Assembly (NCBI GenBank): GCA_018644785.1
Contig: JABGPV010000005.1
Location: 1-52,564, forward strand
DNA: 52,564 bases
From: Deltaproteobacteria bacterium
Lineage (GTDB): Bacteria; Desulfobacterota; DSM-4660; Desulfatiglandales; Desulfatiglandaceae
Reading direction: 5' to 3'
Shown: positions 7,690 through 16,667 of the stretch, piece after piece
Position numbering within the stretch: the first letter of the stretch is position 1
Layout of the letters: each line of letters opens with the position of its first letter
Translations under genes and position numbers: made by a program
Notes under the pieces: model-generated
What the model saw: only the letters and a program-made list of their open reading frames with translations
Databases searched by the model: none
What the model was told of the DNA's origin: nothing

Positions 7690-8544
7690 ATGACCTCAAC
7701 AAAAAAACAAATTGCCCATCCCCTGGACGATCTCCTCAGGACGGACCGCATTCCCCATATCTGGTGTCCCGGATGCGGTATCGGCACGGCCTTTGCGTCC
7801 TGCCTCACAGCCATGAAGGCCAGCGGCATTGATCTTGAGAAAACCGTGATGGTGTCCGGTATCGGCTGTACCGCCCGAGGGGCCGGCTATGTAATGCTGG
7901 ACTCGTACCATGCCACCCATGGTCGTGCCATCCCCTTTGCAACGGGCCTGAAGCTGGCCAACCCCGAGTTGAATGTGGTGGTTTTCAGCGGAGACGGGGA
8001 TCTTTTTGCCATCGGGGGCAACCATTTTATTCACGGGGCCCGCCGGAATGTGGACATCACCGTGGTCTGCGTGAACAACCTGAACTACGGCATGACCGGC
8101 GGCCAGGTGGCGGCCACCACGCCGCTGAACTTCAAAACCACCACAACGCCGGCCGGCAATCCGGACGGCCCCTTTAATCTGCCGCTCATGGCCTATGCGT
8201 CCGGGGCCACCTATGTGTCCCGCTGGACCATCCTGCATACGCGTGACATGACGGAATCCATCAAGGATGCGCTTTTGAACCGGGGATTCGCGTTTGTAGA
8301 AATCCTTTCCCCCTGCCCTGTCAATTTCGGCAGGCGAAACAAAGAAAGTGCGTTGGATTCCCTTCGATTGTACCAGGAAAAGACCATCATCAAAAATGAC
8401 GCCCATCCCACGGAGCTGGACATTGATTTCGACCGGGGGGTGATCTTGGGGAAATTCGTGGATATTGAACGACCCACCTGCATCGACCGGTACGACAGCA
8501 CGTGCCGCCCCCCGGAACTCTTTAATGAAGAAAAGGCCGCTTGA
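7690..8544 (+). CDS. korB: 2-oxoacid:ferredoxin oxidoreductase, beta subunit
   Basis: A 284-residue thiamine-diphosphate-binding beta subunit. It has 'WCPGCGIGTAFASCL' (Fe-S/TPP region) near residue 25 and the TPP/Mg motif 'FSGDGDLFAIGGNH' followed by 'VVCVNNLNYGMTGGQ'. The short C-terminus without an extra ferredoxin domain suits the four-subunit type. The start at 7690 is preferred over 7678 because GAGGA is correctly spaced before it. It begins 15 bp after korA and its stop lies 1 bp before the korC start. Confidence 0.9.
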   Translation: MTSTKKQIAHPLDDLLRTDRIPHIWCPGCGIGTAFASCLTAMKASGIDLEKTVMVSGIGCTARGAGYVMLDSYHATHGRAIPFATGLKLANPELNVVVFSGDGDLFAIGGNHFIHGARRNVDITVVCVNNLNYGMTGGQVAATTPLNFKTTTTPAGNPDGPFNLPLMAYASGATYVSRWTILHTRDMTESIKDALLNRGFAFVEILSPCPVNFGRRNKESALDSLRLYQEKTIIKNDAHPTELDIDFDRGVILGKFVDIERPTCIDRYDSTCRPPELFNEEKAA

Positions 8545-8545
8545 C

Positions 8546-9181
8546 ATGACAGAGAAAAACCATCTCCTCCAACGCCAGGAGATTCTATTTACCGGATTCG
8601 GCGGCCAGGGCATTGTTCTGGCGGGCCGCATCCTTGGCGAAGCCGCGGTGATCGGCGATCACAAGGAGAGTACCCTGGTGCAGGCCTATGGCCCGGAAGC
8701 CCGGGGGGGTGCGTGCAGTGCTCAGGTAATCATTGCCGACGGCGCCATTCATTACCCGTACGTGAGACATCCCGATATCCTGGTGTGCATGAGCCAGGGC
8801 GGTTTCGATAAATTTTTCGGTGACATGAAAGAAAACGGAACGCTGATGATTGACCAGGATCTGGTAAACCCAAGCGTAGGGGCGAAAAATCTTTCGCCCC
8901 TACACGAAAAATCTTTCGCCCGTACACCCTATTTTTCCATCCCCGCCACGCGCATGGCCGAGGAGCTGGGCCGAAAAATGATGGCCAATATCATAATGCT
9001 CGGGTTTTTTACCGCTATCACCGGTGCCATTTCCGTAAATGCCGCGCGGAACTCTGTAACCGAGTCGGTTCCCAAAGGCACCGAAAAGAAGAACATTAAA
9101 GCCTTCACCAAGGGCTATGACTACGGCCTGGCCGTTCTCAAGGGCCGGAAAAAAAAGGCCTCTGGAAATAGGGGAGCCTGA
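8546..9181 (+). CDS. korC: 2-oxoacid:ferredoxin oxidoreductase, gamma subunit, carrying a repeat-derived insert
   Basis: A 211-residue gamma subunit, recognised from 'FTGFGGQGIVLAGRILGEAA', 'TLVQAYGPEARGGACSAQVI' and 'MMANIIMLGFFTAITGAI'. The start at 8546 (MTEKNHLL) is just after the korB stop; longer in-frame starts overlap korB and are unlikely. The family is usually nearer 180-190 residues. The excess falls about residues 110-127, where the DNA is a palindromic repeat (8876-8925) that encodes VGAKNLSPLHEKSFA. The repeat seems to have inserted in frame into the loop before the conserved 'PYFSIPATRMAEEL', leaving a probably functional protein. The gene ends 3 bp before the next start. Confidence 0.88.
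   Translation: MTEKNHLLQRQEILFTGFGGQGIVLAGRILGEAAVIGDHKESTLVQAYGPEARGGACSAQVIIADGAIHYPYVRHPDILVCMSQGGFDKFFGDMKENGTLMIDQDLVNPSVGAKNLSPLHEKSFARTPYFSIPATRMAEELGRKMMANIIMLGFFTAITGAISVNAARNSVTESVPKGTEKKNIKAFTKGYDYGLAVLKGRKKKASGNRGA
8876..8925. repeat. palindromic short repeat inside the korC coding region
   Basis: GTAGGGGCGAAA (8876-8887) and TTTCGCCCCTAC (8892-8903) form a perfect 12-bp stem with a 4-nt loop. A second partial unit follows: CGAAAAATCTTTCGCCC at 8883-8899 is repeated exactly at 8905-8921, and the unit ends in GTAC. Elements of this look are usually intergenic. Here the element is read through in frame by korC. Confidence 0.8.
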
Positions 9182-9184
9182 TAA

Positions 9185-12100
9185 ATGAAACGTTCCAAAG
9201 ATCGGCTGCACAGTGTGGTCATTGTAGGAGCCAACCCTGCCGGTATCGCTGCTGCCAACAAGCTGGGAGAACTGGGCATTCCGGTAACCCTGGTGGATCG
9301 GGAAGCGGACCTCAACCGGAAACTGGCGGCCCGGCAATGGCGGTTGCCCTCCGGGGCCCCTTTCAACTTTGCCCATCGGCCCGGACTGCTTCGCATCCTG
9401 AGAAATCCCGAGATCCATTGCGTGCTGCCGGCCCGGGTGACCGGCATCAAACATTCGCCCCAGGGTTTTCGTATCCGCATCCAGCACCCGGAAACCTATG
9501 TGGATGCGGAGCAGTGTGTTTTGTGCGGTCGCTGCGCTGAGGTGTGCCCGGTTATCACTCCGGACAAACTAACGCCTGTCCGGTTTGAGGGTCGCCATGC
9601 CCTTCCCGGAAGACCCGTCATCGACAAAAGAAAGGAACCGCTGTGTCAATGGAACTGTCCCTTAGGTGTTAACGCCCAGGCCTATGTGGCCCTGGCCCGA
9701 GCCGGCCGGTACAAAGAAGCGTTTCGGGTGGTTCGAAAAGACAATGTCCTTCCCGGCATCTGCGGCAGAATCTGTACCCACCCTTGTGAAGAAGAATGCC
9801 GGCGCGGGGAGCTGGACGACCCCATTGCCATTCGGGATATAAAACGGTTTCTGGCGGATTATGAAATCACACAACCCCATGAAACGGAACTTGAAAAAGC
9901 CCCTTCGAGAGACGAGCGGGTGGCAATCATCGGCTCCGGGCCTGCCGGACTGGCGGCGGCTGCGGAACTGGCGCGACTCGGCTACGGTGTAACGATATTT
10001 GAAAAGGAACCTGAATTGGGGGGGCTTTTACGTTATGGCATCGGCGTCCATCGGCTGCCTCGGGAAATACTGGATTATGACGTTCAGTATATTCGTGAAC
10101 TGGGGGTTCAATTTGAAACCTCGCACCCGGTGGATTTGCAAAACGACCTTATCTCCCTTAAAAAAGATTTTCAAGCGGTACTGGCAACCGTTGGGGCTTG
10201 GACGGACCGGAAACTGGGGGTTCCGGGAGAGGCGCTTAAAGGCGTGGACGGCTGTCTGTCGGTCCTGACCCGGCTCTATGGCAATGAAGGAGAAAGGCCC
10301 GGCATGCCGGAAACTGATGATGGAAAATCCCGTAAGGTAGCGGTAATCGGCGATGGCAACGCTGCCTTTGACCTGGCACGAACCCTTGTTCGCCGGGGAG
10401 ACCAGGTGACCCTGGTGAGTTGGTTTCCGGAGGATCTGATTCCCGCAAGTCCCCATGAGGTTAGAGGCGCCCGGGAAGAAGGCGTTACCATTGTGGACGC
10501 CGTCCGTGTCATTTCATTTGAAGGGGAAGACGGTCGCCTGCAAACGTTGCGGTGCCGGCCCACCAGCCCCGGTGAACCGGATGCCAACGGTATCCCCTGG
10601 CCGGTTACAATACCGGGTTCTGACCCATTCGATATGGCCTTTGACCAGGCTGTGGTGGCCATCGGTCAGATGGGCCCTTTTGCAGACACGGATCAATTGG
10701 AAAAGACAGATCCGGCATCAGGTATTCAAATCAGCCGGCAGGGATGCCTTACCGTGGATGACCGGAGTTGGACACGAGTGGAAGGCCTTTATGCGGCGGG
10801 CGATGGGGTGACGGGTCCTACCACTGTGGTGCAGTCCATGGCATCGGGGCGGTCTGCGGCAAGATCCATACATATGGCGCTCAGCCGGGAAGAAATTCTC
10901 GCCGAGAAAACCGGACGGCCCGCGGACAGGGATTACCCGGAGATCCCCAAAAATATTCCCTCCCTCTCCCGACCCACCATGCCCGAACAGCAGCCGGGGG
11001 TGCGGAAAGACAATTTTTCGGAAGTGGCCATGGGGTTAAGTGAACCTCAGGTCCTTTTTGAAGCCGAACGCTGTCTTCAATGCGGTATCTGTTCGGAGTG
11101 CCGCCTATGCGCGGATGTCTGTGAAGCCGTCGGTGCCATTCGTCACCAGGACCAACCGAGGGAGACCGTGGAACATGCGGGGGTGGTCATCATTGCGGAT
11201 CCTTCCGCCGCTCCGTCTGTGAAGGGGGAGGATGTTATTCGGGCCTACGGACCCAAAGCCGCAAAACCGGATGTCAATGCCATGGTGGCTCGGGGATTTG
11301 CCGCGGCAGCCCATGCCATGATTCTTCTGGAAGGGGGCTCCCAAAGGCCTAAAGGGCGCGGCGTGACCTTTTTTCCTCCGGATCCCGAGCTTTCCCCGGA
11401 AATCCGCATTGGCGTGTTCGTTTGCCGGTGCAATGATTCCTTCGGATGGCCCGATGAGATGAACCGGCATGTGGCGGATTTGGCCCAAACAGATGGCATC
11501 GCCCATGCTCAGGTCATGACAGCTGCCTGCGTGCCTGATGGGGCCGCGGACATTCTGCGGTCCATCCGGGAAAAGGGCCTCACCCGGGTGGTCCTGGCTT
11601 CCTGCGTGTGCTGCCCCCACGATTTTGTCTGCTCCGCCTGCACGGACCAGCGAAGCCGCCTCAAAAATGCCCTTTTTCGCGGCACGGGCATCAGCCGGGC
11701 CATGGTGGAGACCTGTAATCTGAGGGGCGAGGTGTTGCGGAACCTGCGGGATGACACATCCGGCGCCGTTAACAGTTTCAAAGGATTGATTGGTCGTTCC
11801 ATCAACCGGGCAAGGCATCTGAAACCCCTTCCAGCCCCCATGCGCGATTACAATTTCACCACCGCGGTCATCGGTGAGTCCGAAGCGGCCGTTTTCAGTG
11901 CTCAGACCCTGGCCTCATCGGGATATGAGGTGTTCATGTTCGGGATGCAGAATAAGCCCCTCACAAAAACCCTTGAGCACCCCAATATTCATTGTTTTCA
12001 AGGTTCCCGAATTACGGCCATCGGCGGTACCCTGGGGGATTTTCAGATTACGGTGGAAACCGAGGATTTTTCCCAAGTTATGCAGGTGGGCGCCATCATC

Positions 12101-12607
12101 CTGGGGGAAAAGGCCAGCCGCAGGGTGCCCTATGCCCATTTTGAATCGGGGCAGGAGGGCCTTCTCAATGCGGTTCTGACCGTAGACGTGCAGAAAAAAG
12201 GGGTTCCGGGCATCCCGTTTCATTACCCCGGAACCACCCCTATTTCGGGCTTGTTTTTGACATCAACCCCCGGTATTCAGATTTCCCAGCGAAAGGGCGG
12301 ATTGGCCGCTGCGGTACTGGCCGCCGCTGTCATGCCCAGAGGTCCGCGACAGAGCAAGGGCTTTACCGTGGTGGTGGATGAAGAGCGATGCCGCGGATGC
12401 GGGAGATGCATTGAGATATGTCCCTACCGGGCCGTTTCCTTTAACCCCAACGGGGTGGGTGGATGGCATGCAGTGGTGGATGAAGCCCTTTGCAAGGGGT
12501 GCGGTAATTGTATTTCCATATGCCCGTCCAACGCGGCGGACAGTCCTTATCGAAACCAGGAATATCTTGAGCGTATCCTGGAAGAAGTGCTTCTACCCCA
12601 GATTTAA
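9185..12607 (+). CDS. 1140-residue GltD-like/HdrA-like flavin and Fe-S fusion oxidoreductase
   Basis: A very large cytoplasmic electron-transfer flavoprotein. Order: FAD Rossmann start 'VVIVGANPAGIAAANKLG' (residues 11-28); [4Fe-4S] 'CVLCGRCAEVCP' (111-122); a GltD/NfnB-type cysteine region 'CQWNCPLGVNAQAY' to 'CGRICTHPCEEECRRG' (154-208); GltD FAD site 'VAIIGSGPAGLAAAAELA' (246-263); NAD(P) site 'VAVIGDGNAAFDLARTL' (385-401); 'GLYAAGDGVTGPTTVVQS' (534-551); a Cys cluster 'CLQCGICSECRLCADVC' (630-646); an HdrA-like segment 'IGVFVCRCN' (742-750) with 'ASCVCCPHDFVCSAC'; and a C-terminal double [4Fe-4S] ferredoxin (1069-1113). The residues 80-105 and 930-960 regions look alike, so a HdrA-like unit appears split by a GltD module. 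The likely role is transfer between NAD(P)H, ferredoxin and the Hdr partners encoded next to it. Exact electron path is inference. Confidence 0.85.
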   Translation: MKRSKDRLHSVVIVGANPAGIAAANKLGELGIPVTLVDREADLNRKLAARQWRLPSGAPFNFAHRPGLLRILRNPEIHCVLPARVTGIKHSPQGFRIRIQHPETYVDAEQCVLCGRCAEVCPVITPDKLTPVRFEGRHALPGRPVIDKRKEPLCQWNCPLGVNAQAYVALARAGRYKEAFRVVRKDNVLPGICGRICTHPCEEECRRGELDDPIAIRDIKRFLADYEITQPHETELEKAPSRDERVAIIGSGPAGLAAAAELARLGYGVTIFEKEPELGGLLRYGIGVHRLPREILDYDVQYIRELGVQFETSHPVDLQNDLISLKKDFQAVLATVGAWTDRKLGVPGEALKGVDGCLSVLTRLYGNEGERPGMPETDDGKSRKVAVIGDGNAAFDLARTLVRRGDQVTLVSWFPEDLIPASPHEVRGAREEGVTIVDAVRVISFEGEDGRLQTLRCRPTSPGEPDANGIPWPVTIPGSDPFDMAFDQAVVAIGQMGPFADTDQLEKTDPASGIQISRQGCLTVDDRSWTRVEGLYAAGDGVTGPTTVVQSMASGRSAARSIHMALSREEILAEKTGRPADRDYPEIPKNIPSLSRPTMPEQQPGVRKDNFSEVAMGLSEPQVLFEAERCLQCGICSECRLCADVCEAVGAIRHQDQPRETVEHAGVVIIADPSAAPSVKGEDVIRAYGPKAAKPDVNAMVARGFAAAAHAMILLEGGSQRPKGRGVTFFPPDPELSPEIRIGVFVCRCNDSFGWPDEMNRHVADLAQTDGIAHAQVMTAACVPDGAADILRSIREKGLTRVVLASCVCCPHDFVCSACTDQRSRLKNALFRGTGISRAMVETCNLRGEVLRNLRDDTSGAVNSFKGLIGRSINRARHLKPLPAPMRDYNFTTAVIGESEAAVFSAQTLASSGYEVFMFGMQNKPLTKTLEHPNIHCFQGSRITAIGGTLGDFQITVETEDFSQVMQVGAIILGEKASRRVPYAHFESGQEGLLNAVLTVDVQKKGVPGIPFHYPGTTPISGLFLTSTPGIQISQRKGGLAAAVLAAAVMPRGPRQSKGFTVVVDEERCRGCGRCIEICPYRAVSFNPNGVGGWHAVVDEALCKGCGNCISICPSNAADSPYRNQEYLERILEEVLLPQI

Positions 12608-12624
12608 TTCATTTGGCAGGTATT

Positions 12625-14208
12625 ATGACAGATCCCAAAATCATTCTTTTTTTGTGTAACTGGGGCCCCCATTCCGCCTATCAGGTTCTCCAGGATCAAG
12701 CAGCAATGATCCCCGGGGAAATTAAAATGGTGCGAATTCCCTGCACCGGCAGAATCAGCAAGGCCCTCCTTTTCAAGTGTTTCGAGATGGGCGCCAACGG
12801 TGTCGCACTGGTCGGTTGCAGCCCGGGAACATGCCGTTACGGCACCGGCACCACCAACGCTCAGGGCCATGTGGAAGATACCCGGCAAATTCTGGAACTG
12901 CTGGGCCTGGGAAAAGAGCGTTTGCGTCTGGCCACCTTCCTGCCCGATGAATCGGAAGCGCTCCTTGGGTTCCTTCAAACCTTCTCGGATGAAATCGAGA
13001 AAATGGGACCAAGTCCGGTTGTGCCGACTCCCGTTCCAAGACCCGAGGCGGACCGCGGTGAGGCCTTGCGACGTCTGGCAGGCCTTCACGATGTGTTTGC
13101 CTGCCAGGATTGCGGAAAATGTTCTTCCGCCTGTCCCCTGACCCTCGTGGGAAAACCCTTTTCTCCCAGAGCCACGGCCAATGCGGCCATTTCCGGCCAG
13201 ATCTCCTCCTCGTCCGTCCAGAATGATATCTGGTCTTGTCTCACCTGCGGCCTGTGCTATGAAAGATGCCCTTCAGCGGTCGATTTTTCACGATTTATCA
13301 GAGATCTGCGGGAAGTGGTTGTGGAAAACAGGCTGGATACACACGCGGTGCATGGGGGATTTTTCCATTCCCTCATGCGGACCATGACCTCAGAAGATCT
13401 CCAAATCAGGCAATGGGATTGGCTGCCCGACGACGTCACCATCGATAAGAAGAGCAAGATCCTCTTTTTCGGGGGGTGCGCACCTTATTTTGACCTGTTT
13501 TTCAGTCGACACATTGGACTCAATACTCGGGATATCCTGGTGGACAGCATCCGGCTCCTCAATTTTTTTGACATTCATCCACGCCTCTTGGAAAACCTGC
13601 GGTGTTGCGGTCATGATCTGCTCTGGTCCGGGGACAAAACCAACTTTTTGAAACTGGCGCACCTGAATGCGAAGGCCATCGGGGAAGCGGGCATTGAAGA
13701 GGTGGTAACTGCGTGCCCCGAATGTTATCGAACCCTTTGTCGCGATTATCCGGAGCAGGGGATTGATCTGAATTTCAAGGTCACCCACATCTACGATTTT
13801 CTTGAAAATGAAATCGACAAGGGGGCTGTTGGCTTTAAGCCTTTGAACCGGAAATTGACCTTTCAGGACCCGTGTCGGCTGAGTCGCTTTGAAAATCGTC
13901 CGGAACTGCCCAGGAAACTGATTGACCGATTGAACCCTAAAAATTTTAGTGAAATGCGGGATCATGGGGCCAACGCCATATGCTGCGGCAACAGTGCCTG
14001 GATTGGCTGCGATTCATTCAGCAAGGCCCTTCAGGTCAAACGCATTGAGCAGGCCAAAGACACGGGAAGTGATTTGTTGGTCACCGGCTGCCCCAAGTGC
14101 CAGATTCATCTTCGCTGCGCCATGGAAGACCCGTTTAAGGGGGAAGCGCTCAAAATGGAGATGATGGACCTTACGAGCGTACTGGCAAAGACCATAGAGT
14201 GGGAATAG
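12625..14208 (+). CDS. MvhD-HdrC-HdrB-like fusion (Hdr-related Fe-S oxidoreductase)
   Basis: A 527-residue three-part fusion. Residues 1-135 resemble MvhD, the [2Fe-2S] electron-entry subunit: FLCNWGPHSAY, MVRIPCTGRI and GCSPGTCRYGTG. The second Cys of the usual CNWC motif is Gly here. Residues ~155-240 are HdrC-like with two [4Fe-4S] motifs, CQDCGKCSSACP and CLTCGLCYERCP. The rest is HdrB/HdrD-like with two CCG domains (LRCCGHD...CPECYRTL and DPCRLSRF...ICCGNS...CPKCQIH), which in HdrB hold the noncubane clusters that reduce disulfides. An ATG at 12625 is preferred over the TTG at 12613. It lies between the GltD/HdrA fusion and hdrA, so these probably form one complex with a thiol/disulfide or similar acceptor. 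Confidence 0.85.
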   Translation: MTDPKIILFLCNWGPHSAYQVLQDQAAMIPGEIKMVRIPCTGRISKALLFKCFEMGANGVALVGCSPGTCRYGTGTTNAQGHVEDTRQILELLGLGKERLRLATFLPDESEALLGFLQTFSDEIEKMGPSPVVPTPVPRPEADRGEALRRLAGLHDVFACQDCGKCSSACPLTLVGKPFSPRATANAAISGQISSSSVQNDIWSCLTCGLCYERCPSAVDFSRFIRDLREVVVENRLDTHAVHGGFFHSLMRTMTSEDLQIRQWDWLPDDVTIDKKSKILFFGGCAPYFDLFFSRHIGLNTRDILVDSIRLLNFFDIHPRLLENLRCCGHDLLWSGDKTNFLKLAHLNAKAIGEAGIEEVVTACPECYRTLCRDYPEQGIDLNFKVTHIYDFLENEIDKGAVGFKPLNRKLTFQDPCRLSRFENRPELPRKLIDRLNPKNFSEMRDHGANAICCGNSAWIGCDSFSKALQVKRIEQAKDTGSDLLVTGCPKCQIHLRCAMEDPFKGEALKMEMMDLTSVLAKTIEWE

Positions 14209-14223
14209 GAAACAGAGGAAACG

Positions 14224-16656
14224 ATGGAAGCAAAGAGGGTTGCAAGAAAAGAGCATGAACCGGAAAAAGAAGTGGCCCGCGTCGGCGTTTATGTCTGCCA
14301 TTGCGGTTTGAACATTGCCAAGACCGTGGATTGCGAAAAAGTGGCGGCCTTTGCTGAAGGGCTGGAAAACGTGACGGTCAGCAAGGATATTGTCTATGCC
14401 TGCTCCGAGCCGGGACAGCAGGAGATCAAGGATGATATCCTGGAAATGGACCTGGACCGGGTGGTGGTGGCATCCTGTTCACCCAGGCTTCATGAGCCCA
14501 CTTTCAGACAGATGCTTCAGTCGGTCGGCATTAATCCCTATCTCATGGAAATGGCCAACCTGCGCGAACAGTGCAGTTGGGTACACATGCAGGAACCGGA
14601 AGCGGCCACCCAAAAGGCCCTGGACCTGGTACGGATGGCGGTTTCCCGCGTTCGCCTGCTGGAGCCCTTGAAGGAAGACACCATCCCCATGACCCAGCGC
14701 ACGCTGGTCATCGGCGGAGGGATCGCTGGCATTCAGGCAGCCCTGGATCTGGCTGACAACGGCTATGATGTGGTCCTGGTGGAGAAAAGCCCCACCATCG
14801 GCGGTATGATGGCCCAGCTGGATAAAACCTTTCCCACCATGGACTGCTCCATCTGAATACTGGGGCCGAAAATGACGGATGTCGGTCGACATCCCAGGAT
14901 CACACTGTACACCATGAGTGAAGTGGTGGATGTCAAAGGATACGTAGGAAATTTTGACATTCGCATCCTTAAAAAAGCGCGCTATGTGGATGAAAAAGAG
15001 TGCACCGCATGCGGGGACTGCGCCAATGCCTGCCCGGTGATCCGGCCTGATGAATTCAACCTGGGCCTTTCATCCCGCAGGGCCATTTACTCCCCCTTTC
15101 CTCAAGCCGTTCCCTCCGCCTACGTCATCAATGTCAATGAGTGTCTGGGGCACAACCCGGTGGTGTGCGCCAAGTGTAAAGATGCCTGCGACAAGGAGTG
15201 TATTGATTTTCACATGTCCGATGAAGAGATCATCGAAAATGTGGGAACCATCGTGGTGGCCACGGGGCTTGATGTGTACGATCCCACCGAGATGGACGAA
15301 TATGCCTATTCCCGGTTTGAAAATGTCCTCACCAGTGTTGAATTTGAACGGCTCATCAACGCGGGTGGTCCCACACAGGGAGAATTGGTACGACCCACTG
15401 ACCGGAAAACGCCTGAATCCGTTGGATTCGTTCAATGTGTGGGATCCAGATCCGCCCGAAAAGGCGGCAGTTACTGCTCCAACACATGCTGTATGAACAC
15501 GGTTAAAAGCACCCTCATGCTCAAGGAGCACTACCCGGATATGGAGATCAAGGTCTTCTATATCGACATGCGGGCCTTTGGAAAAGGGTTTGAGGATCTC
15601 TATACGCGAAGCCGCCGGCTGGGGGTGAAGTACATTCGCGGCCTCCCCGGAACCGTGGAAGAGGATGACAACAAGGGGCTCCGGGTCGCCGTGGAGAACA
15701 CCACCACCGGAAGCCTGGAAATGCACAATCTGGACATGCTGGTTCTCGCCTTGGGTATGAAACCCGCGGCCAAAACACAGAAGCTTCAGGAGATGCTGGG
15801 CCTGCAACTCACAGCGGACGGTTTTTTCCTGGAAGCCCACCCCAAGCTGCTGCCGGTGGATGCAGCCACCCGCGGCGTTTTTTATGCGGGATGTGCCGAA
15901 GGACCCAAAGACATCAAGGAAAGCGTCACCCAGGCCTCCGCTGCGGCGGCCCGGGTCATTCGCATCATGCACAAGGGGGAAATTACCACCGAACCCATCA
16001 CGAGCATGGTGATCGAGGAAAAATGCACCGCCTGCGGTAAATGCGCAAAGGTCTGCCCTTACAATGCCATTACCGTGGATGTAAAGCGGAAAATGCCCGC
16101 ATCCGTCAATACGGCCGCCTGTTCCGGGTGCGGCACCTGTGCGGCGGAGTGTAAATTTGACGCCATTGTCATGAACCATTTCACTGATGAGCAGATCCTT
16201 CAGCAGTCCCATGCCATGCTTGAAACCGAGCCACAGGAAAAGATCCTGGTATTTGCCTGCAACTGGTGTTCCTATGCAGGCGCTGATTATGCAGGGGTTT
16301 CCCGGTTGCAGTATCCCCCTAACGCGCGCCTGATCCGCACCATGTGTTCCGGTCGCGTGGATGAAAAATTCATCTGGGACGGGTTCAGAATGGGGGCCCC
16401 GGTCATCCTGGTGAGCGGCTGCCATATCGGGGACTGCCACTATATTGACGCAAACCACTGGACCGAAAAACGCATCAAAAAAGTCCACAAGAAAATGGTA
16501 AAGCTGGGCATCCGTCCGGAACGGCTGCAATTGGAATGGATCAGCGCCGCCGAGGGGGTGCGGTTTGCAGAAGTCATGACGCGGATGGAATCCCTCAGGA
16601 ATGAAGTCACCCCTGAAGAAATGGATGAAACGGTTCGGGTCCTCACCACCGAGTGA
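14224..16656 (+). CDS. hdrA: HdrA-MvhD fusion, probable selenoprotein (UGA at 14854-14856 read as Sec211)
   Basis: Two adjacent same-frame ORFs are separated only by one TGA. Read through, they give a normal 810-residue HdrA: N-terminal domain with [12 protein letters not shown] site '[16 protein letters not shown]' (162-177), then '[17 protein letters not shown]' (206-221), where Cys homologues have DCSICILAPKMTDVG. Next are a [4Fe-4S] motif [12 protein letters not shown] (260-271), C-terminal [12 protein letters not shown] and [11 protein letters not shown] clusters (601-643), and a fused MvhD domain with the full CNWC motif (679-682), MCSGRVD and GCHIGDCHY. The TGA replaces exactly the conserved Cys and is followed by a SECIS-like hairpin. 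Sec in HdrA is known from methanogens and is, to my knowledge, also seen in related bacteria. As FAD-carrying Hdr core it would be the bifurcating subunit. GAGGAAACG precedes the ATG. Confidence 0.88.
14857..14897 (+). promoter_or_regulatory. SECIS-like hairpin directing UGA to selenocysteine
   Basis: Directly after the UGA, GGATGTC (14877-14883) pairs with GACATCC (14888-14894), leaving the apical loop GGTC (14884-14887). An outer CTG/CAG pair (14860-14862 with 14895-14897) can extend it. The loop begins 27 nt after the UGA and starts with G, which agrees with the bacterial SECIS rules (about 16-37 nt spacing, G in the first loop positions). Confidence 0.75.
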
Positions 16657-16667
16657 TATCCCAAAAC

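Noticed and set aside
7696..8631. A 311-codon minus-strand frame over korB
   Set aside because: Antisense to a well-recognised korB; no recognisable domain and no fitting ribosome site or neighbour.
8876..8925. CRISPR-like repeat pair
   Set aside because: Only two partial units, spaced by 22 bp start to start and overlapping a palindrome inside a gene; no spacer series.
14854..14872. hdrA seen as two genes or a nonsense-mutated pseudogene
   Set aside because: The stop is TGA at the exact Cys position, the frame is unchanged, the downstream part lacks its own ribosome site, and a SECIS-like hairpin follows.
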